Shown: piece by piece, positions 11,101 through 26,130 of the stretch
How the letters are laid out: every line of letters begins with the position of its first letter
How positions within the stretch are numbered: the stretch's first letter is position 1
Origin: Pogona vitticeps
Lineage: Eukaryota > Chordata > Lepidosauria > Squamata > Agamidae
Reading direction: 5' to 3'
DNA length: 64,000 nt
Assembly (NCBI RefSeq): GCF_051106095.1
Contig: NC_135793.1
Span: 9,348,501 to 9,412,500, forward strand
Made by a program: the position numbers and the translations under genes
The notes under the pieces: generated by a model
Told to the model about the DNA's origin: nothing
Seen by the model: the letters and a program-made list of their open reading frames with translations, nothing else
Databases searched by the model: none

Positions 11101-14100
11101 CTTAAAAGCGGTTCCGTGTCGGGGCATAACGTGTGGACCACCCCAGCCGGACTGCAGTTTTGCGCGGGTTGAGGCTGCAGCCCTGATCGCCTGGCCCCTT
11201 TTTACCCACAAGACGCATCATCATCATCATCATCATCAGCATCATCATCATCATCATCATCATCCTTCTGGTCGTTTACTCCTTAGTTGTGTTTCTGGCG
11301 CGCCTTTCCTCCGGGAACGATGGGGGGGGGGAATTCCCCGAAGCCGGACGGCAGAGGGGGGGAGAGGGAGTCCTCCCCCCCCCCAGCTAAACCAGTCAGT
11401 TTCACAGCTGGAGACCGGTGGGCGGGTGGGCCAGAGATGGAGTCTTCCTTCCAAGCCTTAGCCAGGCCCTCTTAACCACTAGGCATCCTGGCTCGTTCTT
11501 CCAGTCAAGCCAAAGCAGTAGCAATGTTAGCTTTTTTTAGACTACATGTCCCAGAATCCCCCAGCCACTAGGGGGATTTTGTGCAGTGTGGACACCCTTT
11601 ATTATGCTGTCAGCTGAGCAAGAACCCCCCTGGTCTCTGTTAATACTCCAACCCTCCGAGGTTACTCTAGATTTTAAAAGCTTTTCGATGCTAAGCGTTG
11701 TTGGGTTGAGAGTGTTGCAGGACTGACATCGGGAGGGCAGTGTTTCCTGGTAGCTCAGTGGTTCTCCGGCCCCTTAACCGGTGGGCAGGCACCAAAAAGA
11801 TGTGTTGGACATCTTTTTGCAAAGAGGGGTGGACGGTTTGCTTTCAAGGTTTGCAGAAGTGGACTTTCAGCCTTAAGGCTGAGAGCCGACAGTCTCACTT
11901 CCCAATAGACCCTCCCCCCCCCCAGCTTTTGCTTTCAGGTGGTGGTGATGGGGGGCTTCGGTGGGTTTCTTTTCCAAAGCTAGAGCTTGTGATGCTGGAT
12001 TGAAACCGGCGCTTTGGGGTCCTGCGATGACCTAGAGCAGAACGTGGAAAAGTTCTACCCTACTTACTGGCTGGAGGTCGCCGAGAGTTCAGAAGAAGAC
12101 CTTTTTCCAAGCTCGGCTCCAGAGTGGTCCTTTGGAAACTGGCGAGAGAAGGGCGTCCAGCGGCATGGGGGCTTTTGATCCAAAGCATGAGGGCTGAGCG
12201 CCACAAAAGGCCACTGCTGGAGGGGGGGGGGGGACTCTTCAGAAGAGAAGAGCATCAGCCCTCCGTGAAAGCTAAATGGAGACACTGGGTCCCAGGGTGG
12301 ATGGATGGACAGCAAATGCCCTCCTTCCTCCATAGGTCCTGTGGAGGAGATCCTGCCATGCCGGGTTGTCCTCTGTTCTCCGGCCAGATGGGCCTCATCC
12401 TCTGGGCCAAGACTGGGTGGAAGACAAGAGGCAGGAGGGTGGAAACAGTTTGGCAAAAAACCCTTGTGCCCGGTTGCTGAGTCTACCTACATATTACCCA
12501 CCACGGGCTTCATTCTGTTTGCCAAAACCCTGTGGCCCCTTTTGCCTTTGGGTCATTTTATGTGGTGGATTTAATAGTCATCTACCCAACCTTTATTCAG
12601 CTCAACAGCCATCGTTCCCATCAGCCTCACCCATCATGGCTGGCATCCCTTTTCGATGGATATGTCTTATACTTCCTTGACTTGGAAATATCCTACACTA
12701 ACTCTATGGGCTTTAGGGACCTTTTTGCTAATGGAGTGTGTGTGTGTGTGTGTGTGTGCGCACGCGCATGTGTGTGTCTCAATTCCTGCCCTGATGGCCT
12801 TGTTGCTCTTTCTGAAATGGTTATGGCAAAGCCTGGTGAGGCGGAGAGGACCCTACTGGGTGACCCTCTTGTTGCTGAGCTCGATGTGTTTCAACCAGCT
12901 GACTTGCTGGCATGTCTGCGTCTTGTGGTTGCTCAGACAGCGGTTATGATTGGAGGAGGTTTCCGTTTTCTGCTCCAGAGTAATAAATCGGCCCTTGTTT
13001 TCCCCTGCAAAGTCGCATCTGGTTCAAACTGGAAGTGGTTCTTGCTTGTGCTGATTCAGCTGCAGAGCAGTCTAGTTTAGGGGAAACAGCGGAAGGATTA
13101 GAAGATAGGAAACAGCCTTCTATCGGTAATATCTGTGAAGATATGCCGTCTGCTACCAGGTTAAGGCTGTGGTCACGCTGGCAATTTGCATTGATTTCTG
13201 TTCAGACTTTTTAAAAAACACCAGGTTCAGGTCACGTGGTATTTGAACCGGTGGCTGTGCATGCACTAGATGGTGATTTAAACTGGTTTTGGCATCTACA
13301 TGCCACTGAAACAGACTCATTTGCACAAAGCCCTATTGAATTGAATTGATTTTGGAAGCAAAGTCTTTTTAAAAGCCCCTGCTGGCCCGTTTGAAAAAGC
13401 TATGCAGCCCCTATAAATCGATTTCATCCATGCATTGTGTGAACGATAACATCTAAATTGATTTAAATGATGCTTAAATGCAGTTCTTATTGCCAGTCGT
13501 GACCACCGCTTTAGACTACTTATCCATTTAGCCGGATGTTGGCCGTGGCCTCCAGAGTTTCTCGGTTGTTGCTCTTTTGCATCACCAGGTCCTTTTAGTT
13601 GGAAGTGTTCAGAATTGAACCTGGGACATTTTGTATACCGAAAACACATACTCCAAGCTGCTTTTTTGAAAAGCGGTGATGCTTTCCTCTTTAGGGCAAC
13701 TAGAAGGATCAGACTAAGACAAGAACAAAGGTAACCACGCTGATCTGCGAGAAAAAAAAAGACCCACACTCAAACACTTGAGTAAAGATTGGGGGAAAAG
13801 TTACTTCTTGGGCTATAGTTCTGCAACATCTTCATGTTCAGTAGCAGTCATTCAGGCTGGGTACAGTAAAGTTAAAAAGGATCCCTTTTTTATGTACTCC
13901 ACAGTTCCGCTCAACTTTGTTGTTATTGTTTAGTCGTTAACTTGTGTCCGACTCTTCGCGACCCCATGGACCAGAGCACGCCAGGCCCTCCTGTCTTCCA
14001 CAGTCTCCCGGAGTTGGGTCAAATTCATGTTGGTCACTTCGGTGACACTGTCCAGCCATCCTGTCCTCTGTCATCCCCTTCTCCTCTTGCCTTCACACTT

Positions 14101-17100
14101 TCCCAACATCAGGGTCTTTTCCAGGGAGTCTTCTCTTCTCATGAGATGGCCAAAGTATTGGAGCCTCAGCTTCAGGATCTGTCTTTCGAGTGAGCACTCA
14201 GGGTTGATTTCCTTCAGAACGAATAGGTTTGTTCTCCTTGCAGCCCAGCTTAACTAGGATCAGTCAAAAAGCTCCTGAAGTGTGGAAGGTTTGGGGCACT
14301 CCAGAATTCTTAATCAAGTTAGGTAATACAAGGGAAAAAAATTAAGAGATGAAGGAAGATCTGGACAGGAGCACACTTGTTGTGAGAAAGATTTACAGTG
14401 TTTGGTGTTTTGTTGTTATTTTTAGCTTAGGGAAAAAATGCAAATATACAGGGGATAAGGTGGAGATATAAAGAGCTAAGCATGGTGGGAGAGTCAAGGA
14501 AAAAATTGAAAGGGGAGGCATCTTGCTTCCTCTTGCATAATTCTAGGAGTCCATGGGGTTGAAGCTGAACACACAGGATGTTGGGGACAGATAAGCGATG
14601 GACTTTTCTTTACCTAACACACAGCTAAAAATGGAATTTGCTCCCATATGATGGTCACCCATCTGAACGGCTCATAAAGCAAATTGGATAAATGGTGATA
14701 GGAACAGAGCTGTTAAGATGTCATCCTGTACCTGAGGCAAGATTATAAAATAGCTGTTCCTATACCACTGCATTAGGAAATTTTTAACTGGTGAGACAAG
14801 AATGGTGGCTATTTTTATTTGTTACATTTTCTCCCCCCCCAAAAAAAAAACCATGTTACGAACAAGGGTGCCTCCTCACCCCCAATTTTATCTTCATTAA
14901 CATACATGTGAATACAGTTGTGCCCCGCTTAACGATTACCCCATGACGAATACGCTTCACGACGATGTTTTGCGATTGCAAAATGATGTTTTAATGGGTT
15001 TTTTTCGCCTTGCGACGATCGGTTCCCTGTTTCGGGAACCAATTCTTTGCATTATGACACTCAGCAAACAGCTGATCATCGGATTTCAAAATGGCCGCCA
15101 GCTGAAGAAAATGCCCCCCCCCCCGCTGCTTTTAGGAGGCATTTTTCACTTAACAGGCACCCAAAAATGGCCGCCATATGGAGGATCTTCGCTGGACAAG
15201 CAGGTATTCAGCCCATTGGAACGCATTGAATGGTTTTAATGGTTTTAATGCATTTCAATGGGCTTTTTTATTTCACTTGACGACATTTTCGCTCTACAGT
15301 GATTTCACTGGAACGAATTAACGTCGTCAAGCAAGGCACCACTGTAGTTTGATTAACAACCAAAGTCAATACCACAGCTTTTAGAGCAGTAGAGGATGTG
15401 TGTCTTTATTCCTTCCACCATGAAACTATGCTGGAATAGGGCAGCCCAAAAGCAATAATACTTCCAGATAATGACAACAAACAAAAAGGGCACTAAATTA
15501 ACATGGCTAATCTTCTCTTCTTTCTTCAATCAACCACTGATTATTTTTCCCGATCAGAAAACTGTATTTTTTTTTAGTTGTTCTACACTCATAGATGTTG
15601 ATACACTGCACTTGTGGCTTGTAATATTGTTGCTTTCCTATATTTAAAATTGTTGATGTCTTCTGAATCATGAGTAATGGTCCAGCTTTAATGTTGTGTT
15701 TTAAAGATGTAAGCTGCCTTGGGTCCTTTCTTAGGACAAAGGAGGGGTAAAAATGTTTTAAACAAACAAACAAAACAAACGCACACACACTTTATAACCT
15801 AGCTGGCTGGATAGCTCAGTGAGTTAGGTATCTGGTTCCATTCCCACCCTCCCCCTTTGTGCCTCCTACGAGAAGAGCCAGCCTGGGTGGCCTTGGGCAA
15901 GCTGCACAGATTCGGAGCACCCCCAGAATAAGGGAATGGAAAACCAGCTTTGGAGGATTGTCTACTTGAAAAAACCTTGAAAAGGATTGCCGTAAGTCAG
16001 AATTGACTTGACAGCACACAATCGTCATTTAATAACTTACCTATCTACCGGATAACCAGGAACACTGGTATGAGTCACCTAACGCTTGAGTGGTTTTAAC
16101 CATCTCCATTTCAAACTTTCTTTGGTGCCTCACTAGGAAAAAGAGAAAAGAGAAGGGGGAGGACCAAGCATAGTGGAACCAAGAACATTCTCAGTATTCC
16201 GTTCAATCTGAATTAACAGACTTCTTCCTAATGGCAGGAGATGCTTGGGATGGTTAAGGTGTAGTTCATATTCCATATTCCTTTCTCCATTCCCTCCCCT
16301 AAGTTCACACTGCTTTCTGATTCTGCAATTCTAACAGTATGATGATGATGTCATAGCAAAGTATGATTACAAATTAGAGTTGCAGCTATACAACCAACCT
16401 TGTCGGGGTGCGGGACCTGATCAGATTTGGCATTTGTTTAGCTGGTAATGGGGATAAGATTTGCCCATTTCATGGACTAAAAATTCCATAATTCCCATTC
16501 TGAGAGCCAGATTCCTAAACATGGCTCACCTGGGAGAAAGGCCTCAACTGGAACATTTTGAGGCTTAGCTAGGCCTAGTTCTGCTTAGCCTCCTATTCAG
16601 TAAGAAATCTCCCAGCTATCACTGGGGCAGGAAGAGGAAACTTGGGTTGAACTAGGCCTAGCTAAGCCTCAAAGCCTTCCAGTTCAGGCTTTCTCTCCCA
16701 GGCCACGTTTAGGTGTCTATCAGATAGATCTCTCAGAATGAAGAATTGTGAGAGTTGTCCAGGAAATCAGAAAATCTTATCCCTGAGCCATTGGTGGAGT
16801 TTACAACCATGCCATTTATTTGTCAGTCAGATACAATTACTGTGATGCCTCGCAAAACGAACACCTCGCTGAACAAAAAACCGGCAAGACGAATGGTTTT
16901 GGTGATGGGGTTGATGCCTCGCAAGACGGCTTCTTCTATGGCCGTGCTTCACAAGACGTTTTTTTCCGCGCAAGACCAATGCCTCGCCAGACGAAAATAA
17001 TTCATTCGTCTTGCGAGGTTTCCCATAGGAATGCATTGCAAACCGCTTTTCGCAAGACGAAAATTTTGCAAGATGGTGCTACTTGTGGAACGAATTACTT

Positions 17101-20100
17101 TCGTCTTGCGAGGCACCTTATATCCTGCCTTTCCTTCAATGAGCTCAAAGTAGGCCAATCTGAGAGGGAAGGCCTAGCCACACTCATCCAGTGAGTTTCA
17201 TGGTTTATTGGGGGCCTTGAACCCAGATCCCATGTCCCAGTCCAACATTCTACCCACTGTGCCAGACCGACTGTACTGGTAGTTCGTAGGAGGGGAGCAG
17301 GCGTGAACAGGCTCTGTACAATACCCCGCATACTGTGAACTGATGCAGAGAGCACGTCTGAACAAGAATGATTTCGCATGGCCAGTTTACTGCAGCGAGC
17401 TTCACGTCCTAACAGGCCTTTTTGAGATAAGAGGTTTTTTTTTTAATCATGGGAAACATTGTCAAAACTACTTTGTTTTCCCACGTGCTCTGATAATATT
17501 GATTTGTTCACACAACAAGATAAAGCCGGGAGATTGTCCCTCCAAGGTCTGAAGGGCCACAGTGGGACATGTGAGAAGTGGCTGGCTTTTCAGATAGCTC
17601 ATCTCAGATCTGAACAAAAATCACAATTAAGTTCTCAGAATCTCCCAGAGATTGTCAGGATTGCAGCTCAATTTACAGGGAAGCCTGAGATGACGGGGGC
17701 GGGTGACTTTGTGGTCCCTGCTAGTTAAAACGTCCTGGACTTTGACTTTGCAAATCCCTTCTTGACTACATCAATGTTCAGGAGGTAATTTCAGCAGGCC
17801 TCCTGCATGATAGGTCACATTGCCTCTTATCATTTCTAGCTTTTATGGCTTCACGGGAAGAATTGATCTTGTTAGGATACCTCCGGTCTGTTTTTCGGCA
17901 ACGTTGCTCTCAAAATCTGTTTTTACAATATATTTTTTGGTTACATCGCTTGGCAGCCTGGTGCTCTTCTCCCTTTGTTGCTTCCCTTGAAGTTCTTTTG
18001 ATCGCTCAGCAACTTGCCTGAGGGGTGTGAAACTCCCAGAACTGACTGCGAATCTTAACTGTGAGAGCAAGAGGGTGTGGGTTGTTGGTCAGACTTGGGG
18101 GCATGGAAATGTGCCTGGAAATGTCCCATTGTCGTCCTGCTGCTTCATCTTTCCTGCCGTCGTCGCTAGCCTTTGGACAACGGTTTGTGCCATGGCAGCT
18201 GCTGAAACGTTTCCGCTGTGAGGATCTGGAGAGCTGCCGGGCTGTAATTAATGCAGCAGCAAGGAAAATATAGAGCAGAGATGGATGAAACGCAACTGTC
18301 CAGATGTACGTGGACTACAGCTCACATCATTCATTGTTGGACTCTAGGGCTGATGGGAGTTGTGATCCTGCTGCAGCTTGAGGAGTGCCTTTTGTCTAGT
18401 TTGGAAAAAGGAGGGTTGGGGTGGCCGAATATAGTTTGCTGCCCGAGGCGATGGGCATCGTGGGAGCGGCACATTCCATGACTGGCAAATGAATGTTCTT
18501 GACTTCGCTCTCCACAGTGGCAGTGGGCAGTATCCTGCACAGCTCCTCAGGGAAACTGGTGGGTGTGAGGGCATGTAGATGAGGAGAGTGGCTGGGTGAC
18601 CCAGGAGGGATGGTGGAGGGGGCTTACGTGCTGGAATGCAAAATTAGAAAAATCCTTGAAGGTGGAAAGCTAGCAAATCAGGGAGCAGGCTTGAATATGA
18701 GACTGAGGAAATCTATCCTGTGGACCTCCCTAGTCTAATGACTGCCTTTGGGCCAGTCCCTGTTACCTAACTTACCTCACAGAGGTGTAAAGGGATAAAG
18801 GCTATATCTTGATCTGAGATCCTTGGTGGAAAGATGAGACACTGAGCCACCCTAATCGGAAAAAGGAAGATCATGGAGACGACCACACCAGGCCAATTTG
18901 GCCCCTCTTTTCCCCGCATGTATTGTTAAAGAAACCGGTATCATAAAGCGTGCTGACGTTTCAGCATGACCTTCAGGCCAGGAGGGTGGCTTTTAAAAGG
19001 AACTAATGACTTGGAAATGAACAGTGTTGTTAATGTTTGAGCCTCTTAATGCACTGCTTTGCATTTTTACTGCAGCTGTTCAGGATGTGTATGTGGAGAC
19101 GCGGCTATTTCCTTTCGAAGCCATATTTTTTGTGCTGTTTTGGCACACCCTGAAGCTGGTCCCAAATAGGAGACAGGCGTCGGGTTCTGTATGTTGAATT
19201 TGTGCCTGGCTAGTCAAATATTGGAAGAAAGTGCCTTTGTACTTACATATTATTACCTACTGTGTATTAGTTATATTTCTATCCTGCCTTTCTTCCAGTA
19301 AGCCAAAATCAGGGTGTGTGGCTGTTTTCATCCCCACTTTATCCTCATATCAACTTCGCTATTTGTTTACCTTGTTATAACATAATGGTGATTGGTCTTT
19401 TCGCCCAAAAAGTTAAATTTCTGGTCGCTCACTCTGATCCCGGGTCTCTTAATATCCCAGGTATAATTTAGCGCAGGGAGAATGAAGTTGTCATTGTTGT
19501 TGTTTCAAATTATATACCTCCACCCCCATAATGCTAGAGCACTTGCTGCGTGGTTCACAACCTAATTATGCAAACTTGCAACCCCTCCCGCATGAGCGGT
19601 GTGCTCATTTTACCAACCTTGAGTTGGCTACTTGAACTCACTGGGATCAAACCCGGGTTTTGAGCAGAAGCTCGATTGCAGTACTGCAAGTTTAATCGCC
19701 ATGCCATGGGGCTTAGCGAGTTTTATGGCTCTGTTGGGAACTTAAAGCTTGATCTCCCGAAACTCAGCTCGGACTTCTGACCATATTGGCTGTGAAACAG
19801 GGGGAGAAATACTTGCATATCTGAGGGAGAAATGTCATGCTATCTGTAAAAATTTGGCCGTGAAGCCCTGGCATTGATTAAAATTGAAACCATAGTTTCT
19901 TACTTTCCCCTATCCTTAAACAGCTGAAGTATCTGGAACTCCACTGGAGCTAAAAAAGTTTGGTGGAAGAATACTTTTTAGTGGAAATGTGGAGGTGGTA
20001 ATTGGGGAAGTGTTAAGTTTCTCTTCTCCTTTAATTTATAAATGACACTTAACTTTCTCCGTTTCTTTTAATGAGCTTTAGGTCGTATACTTGAGTCTCC

Positions 20101-23100
20101 TTTTCCCACTTTGTCGTCACGATGACTCTGTGAAGTAGGCCAGGTTGAGAGTCTGTGACCGACGAAAGGCCACCCAATACGTTTTGTGGCTAAGGATTTA
20201 AACCCAGGTTTTCCGAGTCATCATCTAACACTCCAACCACTGGAACTCTACTAGCGTTTGCCATCCAAAAGAGTAGTCAAAAATTAAACCCTTCCTTCCA
20301 TTCCTTCACTCCAAAGCGTTGTTTCGCAACGCTCCTTTCAATGTATTTAAGATTGTTCCCATCACCAAACAATCCTGTCTCTCTGTTTGATAGAACCACA
20401 GGCTTAGCTGATGAAGAAAATGCTGTTGGTGGAAGTATATCTTGATTTCAGCAAGGTTTATGGGCAAGGTCCCTCATGATAAACATGTGACCAAGCTGGT
20501 AATGTGTGGGCTGGTGCTGCTACCATGAAATGGGTTGGTCGTTTGTTGACAAGCCATAACTGAAGAACAATGGTCATCATCCTAGGGAGAAGTCATTTTT
20601 GAGGTGCCACTGGGTTCTGTCCTGGGTTTGGTGTTGTCCAGCGTTTTCATAAACAACTTGGGTGAAGGTTGGGAGAAAATGCTCATTTAATTCACATATG
20701 ACCATTTAAACTAGGGTGGATAAAAATCACTGGTTGTTTTAAAAAATCAGATTGATTTAAATCATGACTTTAATTGTCAAAATCTGATTTTTAAAAAAAT
20801 GTAGATCATGATTTAAATCAGACCTACCCTGCTCTAAATAGAGAGGAATGGCTAATACTTCAGAAGGTAGACGCGAGATTGAGGAAGATGGAAAAACTGG
20901 GCCAAAGAAAATGATTTCAACATGGGGGGAAAAGTGTAAAGTTCTTCATCTGGGCAGAAAATATCGGCCGCACAAATATAGGATCGGAAACAAGTTGATT
21001 TAATAGTAGTCCGTGTGAAAAGGACCTAAGTGTCTTACTAGATCACAAGCTAAATATGAGTCAATAATGTGATACAGAAAGGGGGAAAATGCATCAACAG
21101 AAGGATAGTGTCCAAATCAAGAGAAGTAATCGTACCACTCTATTCTGCACTGGTCAGAAGTACTGTGTCCAGGATTAAGCACCACAGTTTAAGAAGGATA
21201 TTGAGGAACTGGAACAGGCCCAGAGGAAGGCAACCAGGATGATGAAGGGTTTGGAAGTGAAGCCCTGGGAGGAACAGTTAAGGGAGTTGGTGAAGAGAAG
21301 GCCATGATGAGAAAACAGCCGTTTTCAAATATTTGAAAGACTGTCACACGGAAAATGGAGTGAGCTTCTTTTCTGGTGCTCCAGCACATAGGACCTGAAA
21401 TAAAATCTCCCTTCCTGAAATATAAAGCCATTGGAAAGAGCTTCCTAACGATGAGAGCGGTTGGATAATGGAATGGGCAGCCTCATAGAGTGGTGGAGTC
21501 CTTTCACAAAGGTGGGATGACAACCTGTCAAAGATGCTTTTAGGCAGAAATTTCCGGTTTTGGGAGGGGGGCAGCCATGCCCCCTGCGATGGCTCTAGTT
21601 TTCTGTGAGTCTGTGAACATGACAGAGATTAGGGGGGGAAAGGCTTTTTGAAGGGAGCAATTCCCAGAATCCCACCATGGCCATGGAGCCTGGGGGATTC
21701 TGGGAAGGGTAGTCCAGAGATGCAGTGTTTTCCTACAGCCATCTCTCTGTCCTTTCTGCCGCTCTTATTTTGCCAGTGTAGGGTATGTCTACTGGAGCTG
21801 AAATCTAGAAGTGTTCATAAGGAGTTTCTACACTTTCCCCCTCTAAGCACAGCAGAATACCAAGACTTGGCTTGAACCCTCGGCCAGTCCTTAGTATCAG
21901 TCATTGGTTCTTTTGCTGCTGAATTCTGCTGAGCTGGTTTCATGAAGCTGTACTTCATTTGGCAGCTGGCGGTCATTGTCTGTGACACTCGTAACCTCTT
22001 CCAGAAGCTTCCTTTCTTTCAGAAGAGAAATCATCTCCTCCTGGACTGCTGGACTTTAGCATCAGACGGTACCAGAGAAGAGCTTCAGTCTTTGACCTGA
22101 CGTGGGTCCTTTTGGGTCAGAGCTGTAAAACGTTTCAAGTAAACCGACTAGGTTCACGACACGGTTCCTACAGTCCTGTTGGGGACAATAAGCAGAAATG
22201 TGCCCCACTGCAGAGGTAGGGCTTGTGGGCCCCCCACAATGTTGTTTGGCTGTAATTTCCATCATCCTTCGGGTTTGACTGTGCTGGCCGGGAATCCCAG
22301 GAGTTGCATCCCGCTTTGGGAAGGGGGGGCATCTTCTCTACCTTGCCCTAGTTTGACACTTCCTGACTAAGGAAAGCCAACGGCCTCCTTGGGTGAGTGA
22401 TATGACTCCAGAACTTGCTCCCAAATTATGTCAGTAAAAATAGGATTTTTAATGTATGTGTTATGCTGAAGTAAGTTTCCCTGGGTGATCAGGGATTTGG
22501 ACCCAGGTTTCCCGAATTCGAGTCAAATATTCTATCCACTGCACTGCTTGGGGGTCTCAAGAGTTCCCTGAATAGGAACTTTTTGCTGCCTGGAGAAAGG
22601 GTACCTTGTCGACTCTCCAGTGGGCGTCTGCCAGTTGTCACGTGATACTCACATGACTACTATGTGTTTGGGTGGCCCATGTGTTTTTGTTACCTCCCCA
22701 CTATTGTAACATCTGGTCTGGAAAGAGTTCTCTATTTGTGCATTTGCATTTGATCCTCATGAGAATGTAGCTCATCTGTGGATTCGGAACTTGAGATTTC
22801 GTTGTATTCCTATGGAGGAGAGTCGTAATAGTATAAGAACTGCAGAGTTGGAAGGGACCCTCTAGATCATCAAGTCCAGCCCCAATCAAGGAGGCACAGT
22901 GGGGAATCGAACTCCTAACATAGGGGTCCTTAGCCAAGTCCCTAGACCACTGAGCTATTTTGCAGTTCCTCATCATTTTCTAGAGATGGGAAATATTGCT
23001 TTGTTCAACTATAGAAATCCACCATCTAGCATGTTTGGAGCACTCTGGCAGTTGCAAACTGAAAACATTTCTTATCCCTAAGAGGTGACCCCCCATTATT

Positions 23101-26036
23101 CTTAACTGAGTACTTTCAGGCTGTGCTTATTCCAGCTTTTCCGTATTAGCAGGAGGATAAAAGCTTGTTGTTTCCTGTCTCTTGGCCAAACGCAAAGGCT
23201 GAAGTGAAGGTGGGGAGGGGGGAATACCCTGACCTGCCGACCTTTGTACTCCTGCTTGGAATGTGCTGTGTTCCGGAGAAAATCTCTGCTGATCTCAGAG
23301 GTTCGGCAGCTCTTGAGCTGCTTCGCAGGCTACTTCAAGAAGTGATAAGAGATGAGGCCAGGCTGAGTCAGCTCTCCTGACGGGCACTTTGAACCCGGGC
23401 CAGGGTTGCCAAAGCCTGCGTCTCTGCTGGGAAGGTGTTAGAGAGCACGGATTCAGTGTGATTGCAACACAGGCTATGCTGGCGCTCCTTCATGTTGTCT
23501 TCCTCTTTTCTTTTTCTTGCTCTGTCTCTCGGGCCTTTCTCTGAGGTCCGTGTGGGGTTTTGGCACAGTGGCTACCTCAGAGAGGCCACACTGTTGGAGG
23601 GGTGCAAGGGTATATACATGGATGAAGGTTTTTTTAATGAGCAGGGATGATAACATCATCTTCCCGCTTGGTTCCCTCTGAGCTTAGCTGTAGTTGGCAC
23701 GGTAGCTGAGCATCAAAATAACAAAATATATTGTTGGGGGCTCTTCCTGTTGTAATGTGAAGCATTTTGCGATGACTTTGTTTTGAAGGGGCCACTAAGA
23801 GCCGTTAGCTTTAAAAAAGACCGGTTCATGGTGGAGTGAACTGGTAGTGGCTAGCTGATGAACACAACTCCCTACATTTTATAGACTAATACAGTGGTGC
23901 CTCGCTAGACAATGATAATCCGTTCCACTGAAATCATTGTCTAGCGAAAAGCATTTCCCCATTGGAATGCATTGAAAACTCTTTGAAATTGTCGTTGTCC
24001 AGCGGAGATCGGCCATAGGAAAGCCGCTTCGCGAACCGCCGATCAGCTGTTTAAATCGCTGTCTTGCAAAGCTTAGGTCCCGAAAACATTTGTTTTGCGA
24101 GTCGGAGGGAGCTGTCAAAATCGTTGTCTAGCGAAAATCGGTTTGCGAAGCAGGGACCAAACATTGTCCAGCGAAATTCCCCCATAGGAATCACTGTTTT
24201 GCGAATCGCTATATCGATCGCAAAAAGCCAATGTCTAGCGAAAAAACTGTCATGCGGGGTAACTGTCTAGCGAGGCACCACTTGTATTTCCAGTCTCTAA
24301 GTATGCCATAGGCAGCTTAGCGGCTGGAATCAGGGTGTGTGTGCCTCACCCCAAATTTTTGGGAGGGGGAAAACACCCTTGCCCCTGTCGTTAGCTGTCA
24401 CTTGGGTATACTCCTCCTAAGCATGAGACTCAACTTGGATGGTTGTGTAACTATACAGTTATTGTATGATTTCCAGTCTCCTTATAAACTCTTCTTTTGT
24501 GACTCTGAGCCCATAGATTGTTATCTTGAGTCTAATTTGAGCTAGGAAAAGTCACATCTTGGACTACATCTCCCAGAATTCCTAGCAGCCTGTTTATGAC
24601 CATGTTGGTTGATAGATTCTAGGAGTTGTAGTCCAGAAAGTGACTCCTCCAAGCCGCTAAGCCTGCCTTGAAACTATATTCTGATTCTATAGACACGAGA
24701 AACAGGGACCTGCCTTGAAATGAATGAGGCCAGTGGCCCAGCAAGCAGAATGGGCTCCTGTCACTGGAGTGGCTGCTGATGCCCTCCTTTACCCCAAAAG
24801 CTGTCTGACCCTTTTAACGAAGCGGTGGATATAGTGTGTGGTTCTTCATTTGTTGGACCTCTGAGCATATATTCTGCCTTGGAATGGCCAAAATCCGGTT
24901 GGTTGGTTGGTTGGTTGGTTGGTTATCTATCTATCTGTCTGTCTGTCTGTCTGTCTATCCATCCATCCTTAAAAAGGCCCCAAAGTGACTTACAGTACAT
25001 CATTAAAAGGCAACATTTAAAATATTAAAACAGTAAGTGTACAAATACTGAAAAGAATAAAACAAATACCACTCTAAAAACAATAAACAAAATCCACGCC
25101 AAAGACAGATTTAAAGCAACAAGGCACAACATTCCACTTAAAAACCCTTCCCAGGCAGCCAGTCATTAAGGGGAGGCACATCTGAAGAGAAATAATGGTC
25201 TTTGGCCACTTGCAAAAGGACAGCAAAGACGGGACCAGCCTGGCCTCCAGTGGGAGGGAGTTCCAGAGTCTGGAAACAGCCGCAGAGAAGGCCCCGTCCC
25301 GTGTCCCCACCAAACATACCTGTGAAGGTGATTAGCATAGTACTGTAAGTCGTGCTAAAGGAGGCCTATTAAATCAATGGTGAGTCATTGATTCAAATCG
25401 GTCTGTTCTGTGACTTTCCTATTATTTTACTCTTTAAAAACTGTTGTGGGGACTTAAATATATGATCCCTGATCAATCAAGAAAAGGCACGTAAGTAACA
25501 AACAAACAAACGAAAGCCAGTGTTTAATATACCCTCCGTTCCTTTTGAGCTAAATCTTCCCTCTCCCAAAATTGTTATTAGCCACAGAGCAGGAAAAAAA
25601 ATGCTTCAGTTGCAAAACACAAGAGTTTGTGCTTTGTTTTTCTTTATTGTACGGCAGTAACATTTGAACAGGATCCATTCTTTGTATGTAATGGCATGTC
25701 TGCAATTGAGGGTGGAACGTTTGGCAGGAGTCTCAACTATTTTCAGCGTTTGTGGTTGAAGTTTATCAGTTGTTGCCAGTATATAGTATACATGTGTATT
25801 ATATTACCAGAAAATACAGATTCTTGGTGCTTGTGTGTGCACGCGTGTGTTTCTCTCTCTCCTCCCCTTCTTTTAAAAATCAGCTGTATAAATAATCCCT
25901 CAGGTTAGTGTGAGCTGAATGTTCAGAGAGGATAGGTAATTATTTCTGTTGTGCCGAGGCTTTGAGTTTCACTGGGTGTAATGAAGGCCTCTGTGAGCAT
26001 GGAATGCTGGTCTGTGTTATTAATGGCTTTATTTAT

Positions 26037-26130
<94 letters not shown>

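Noticed and set aside
10682-11461. Open frame with a poly-His run
   Set aside because: The His run is a (CAT)n microsatellite and the rest is CpG-island sequence. It starts out of frame with MPP1 exon 1.
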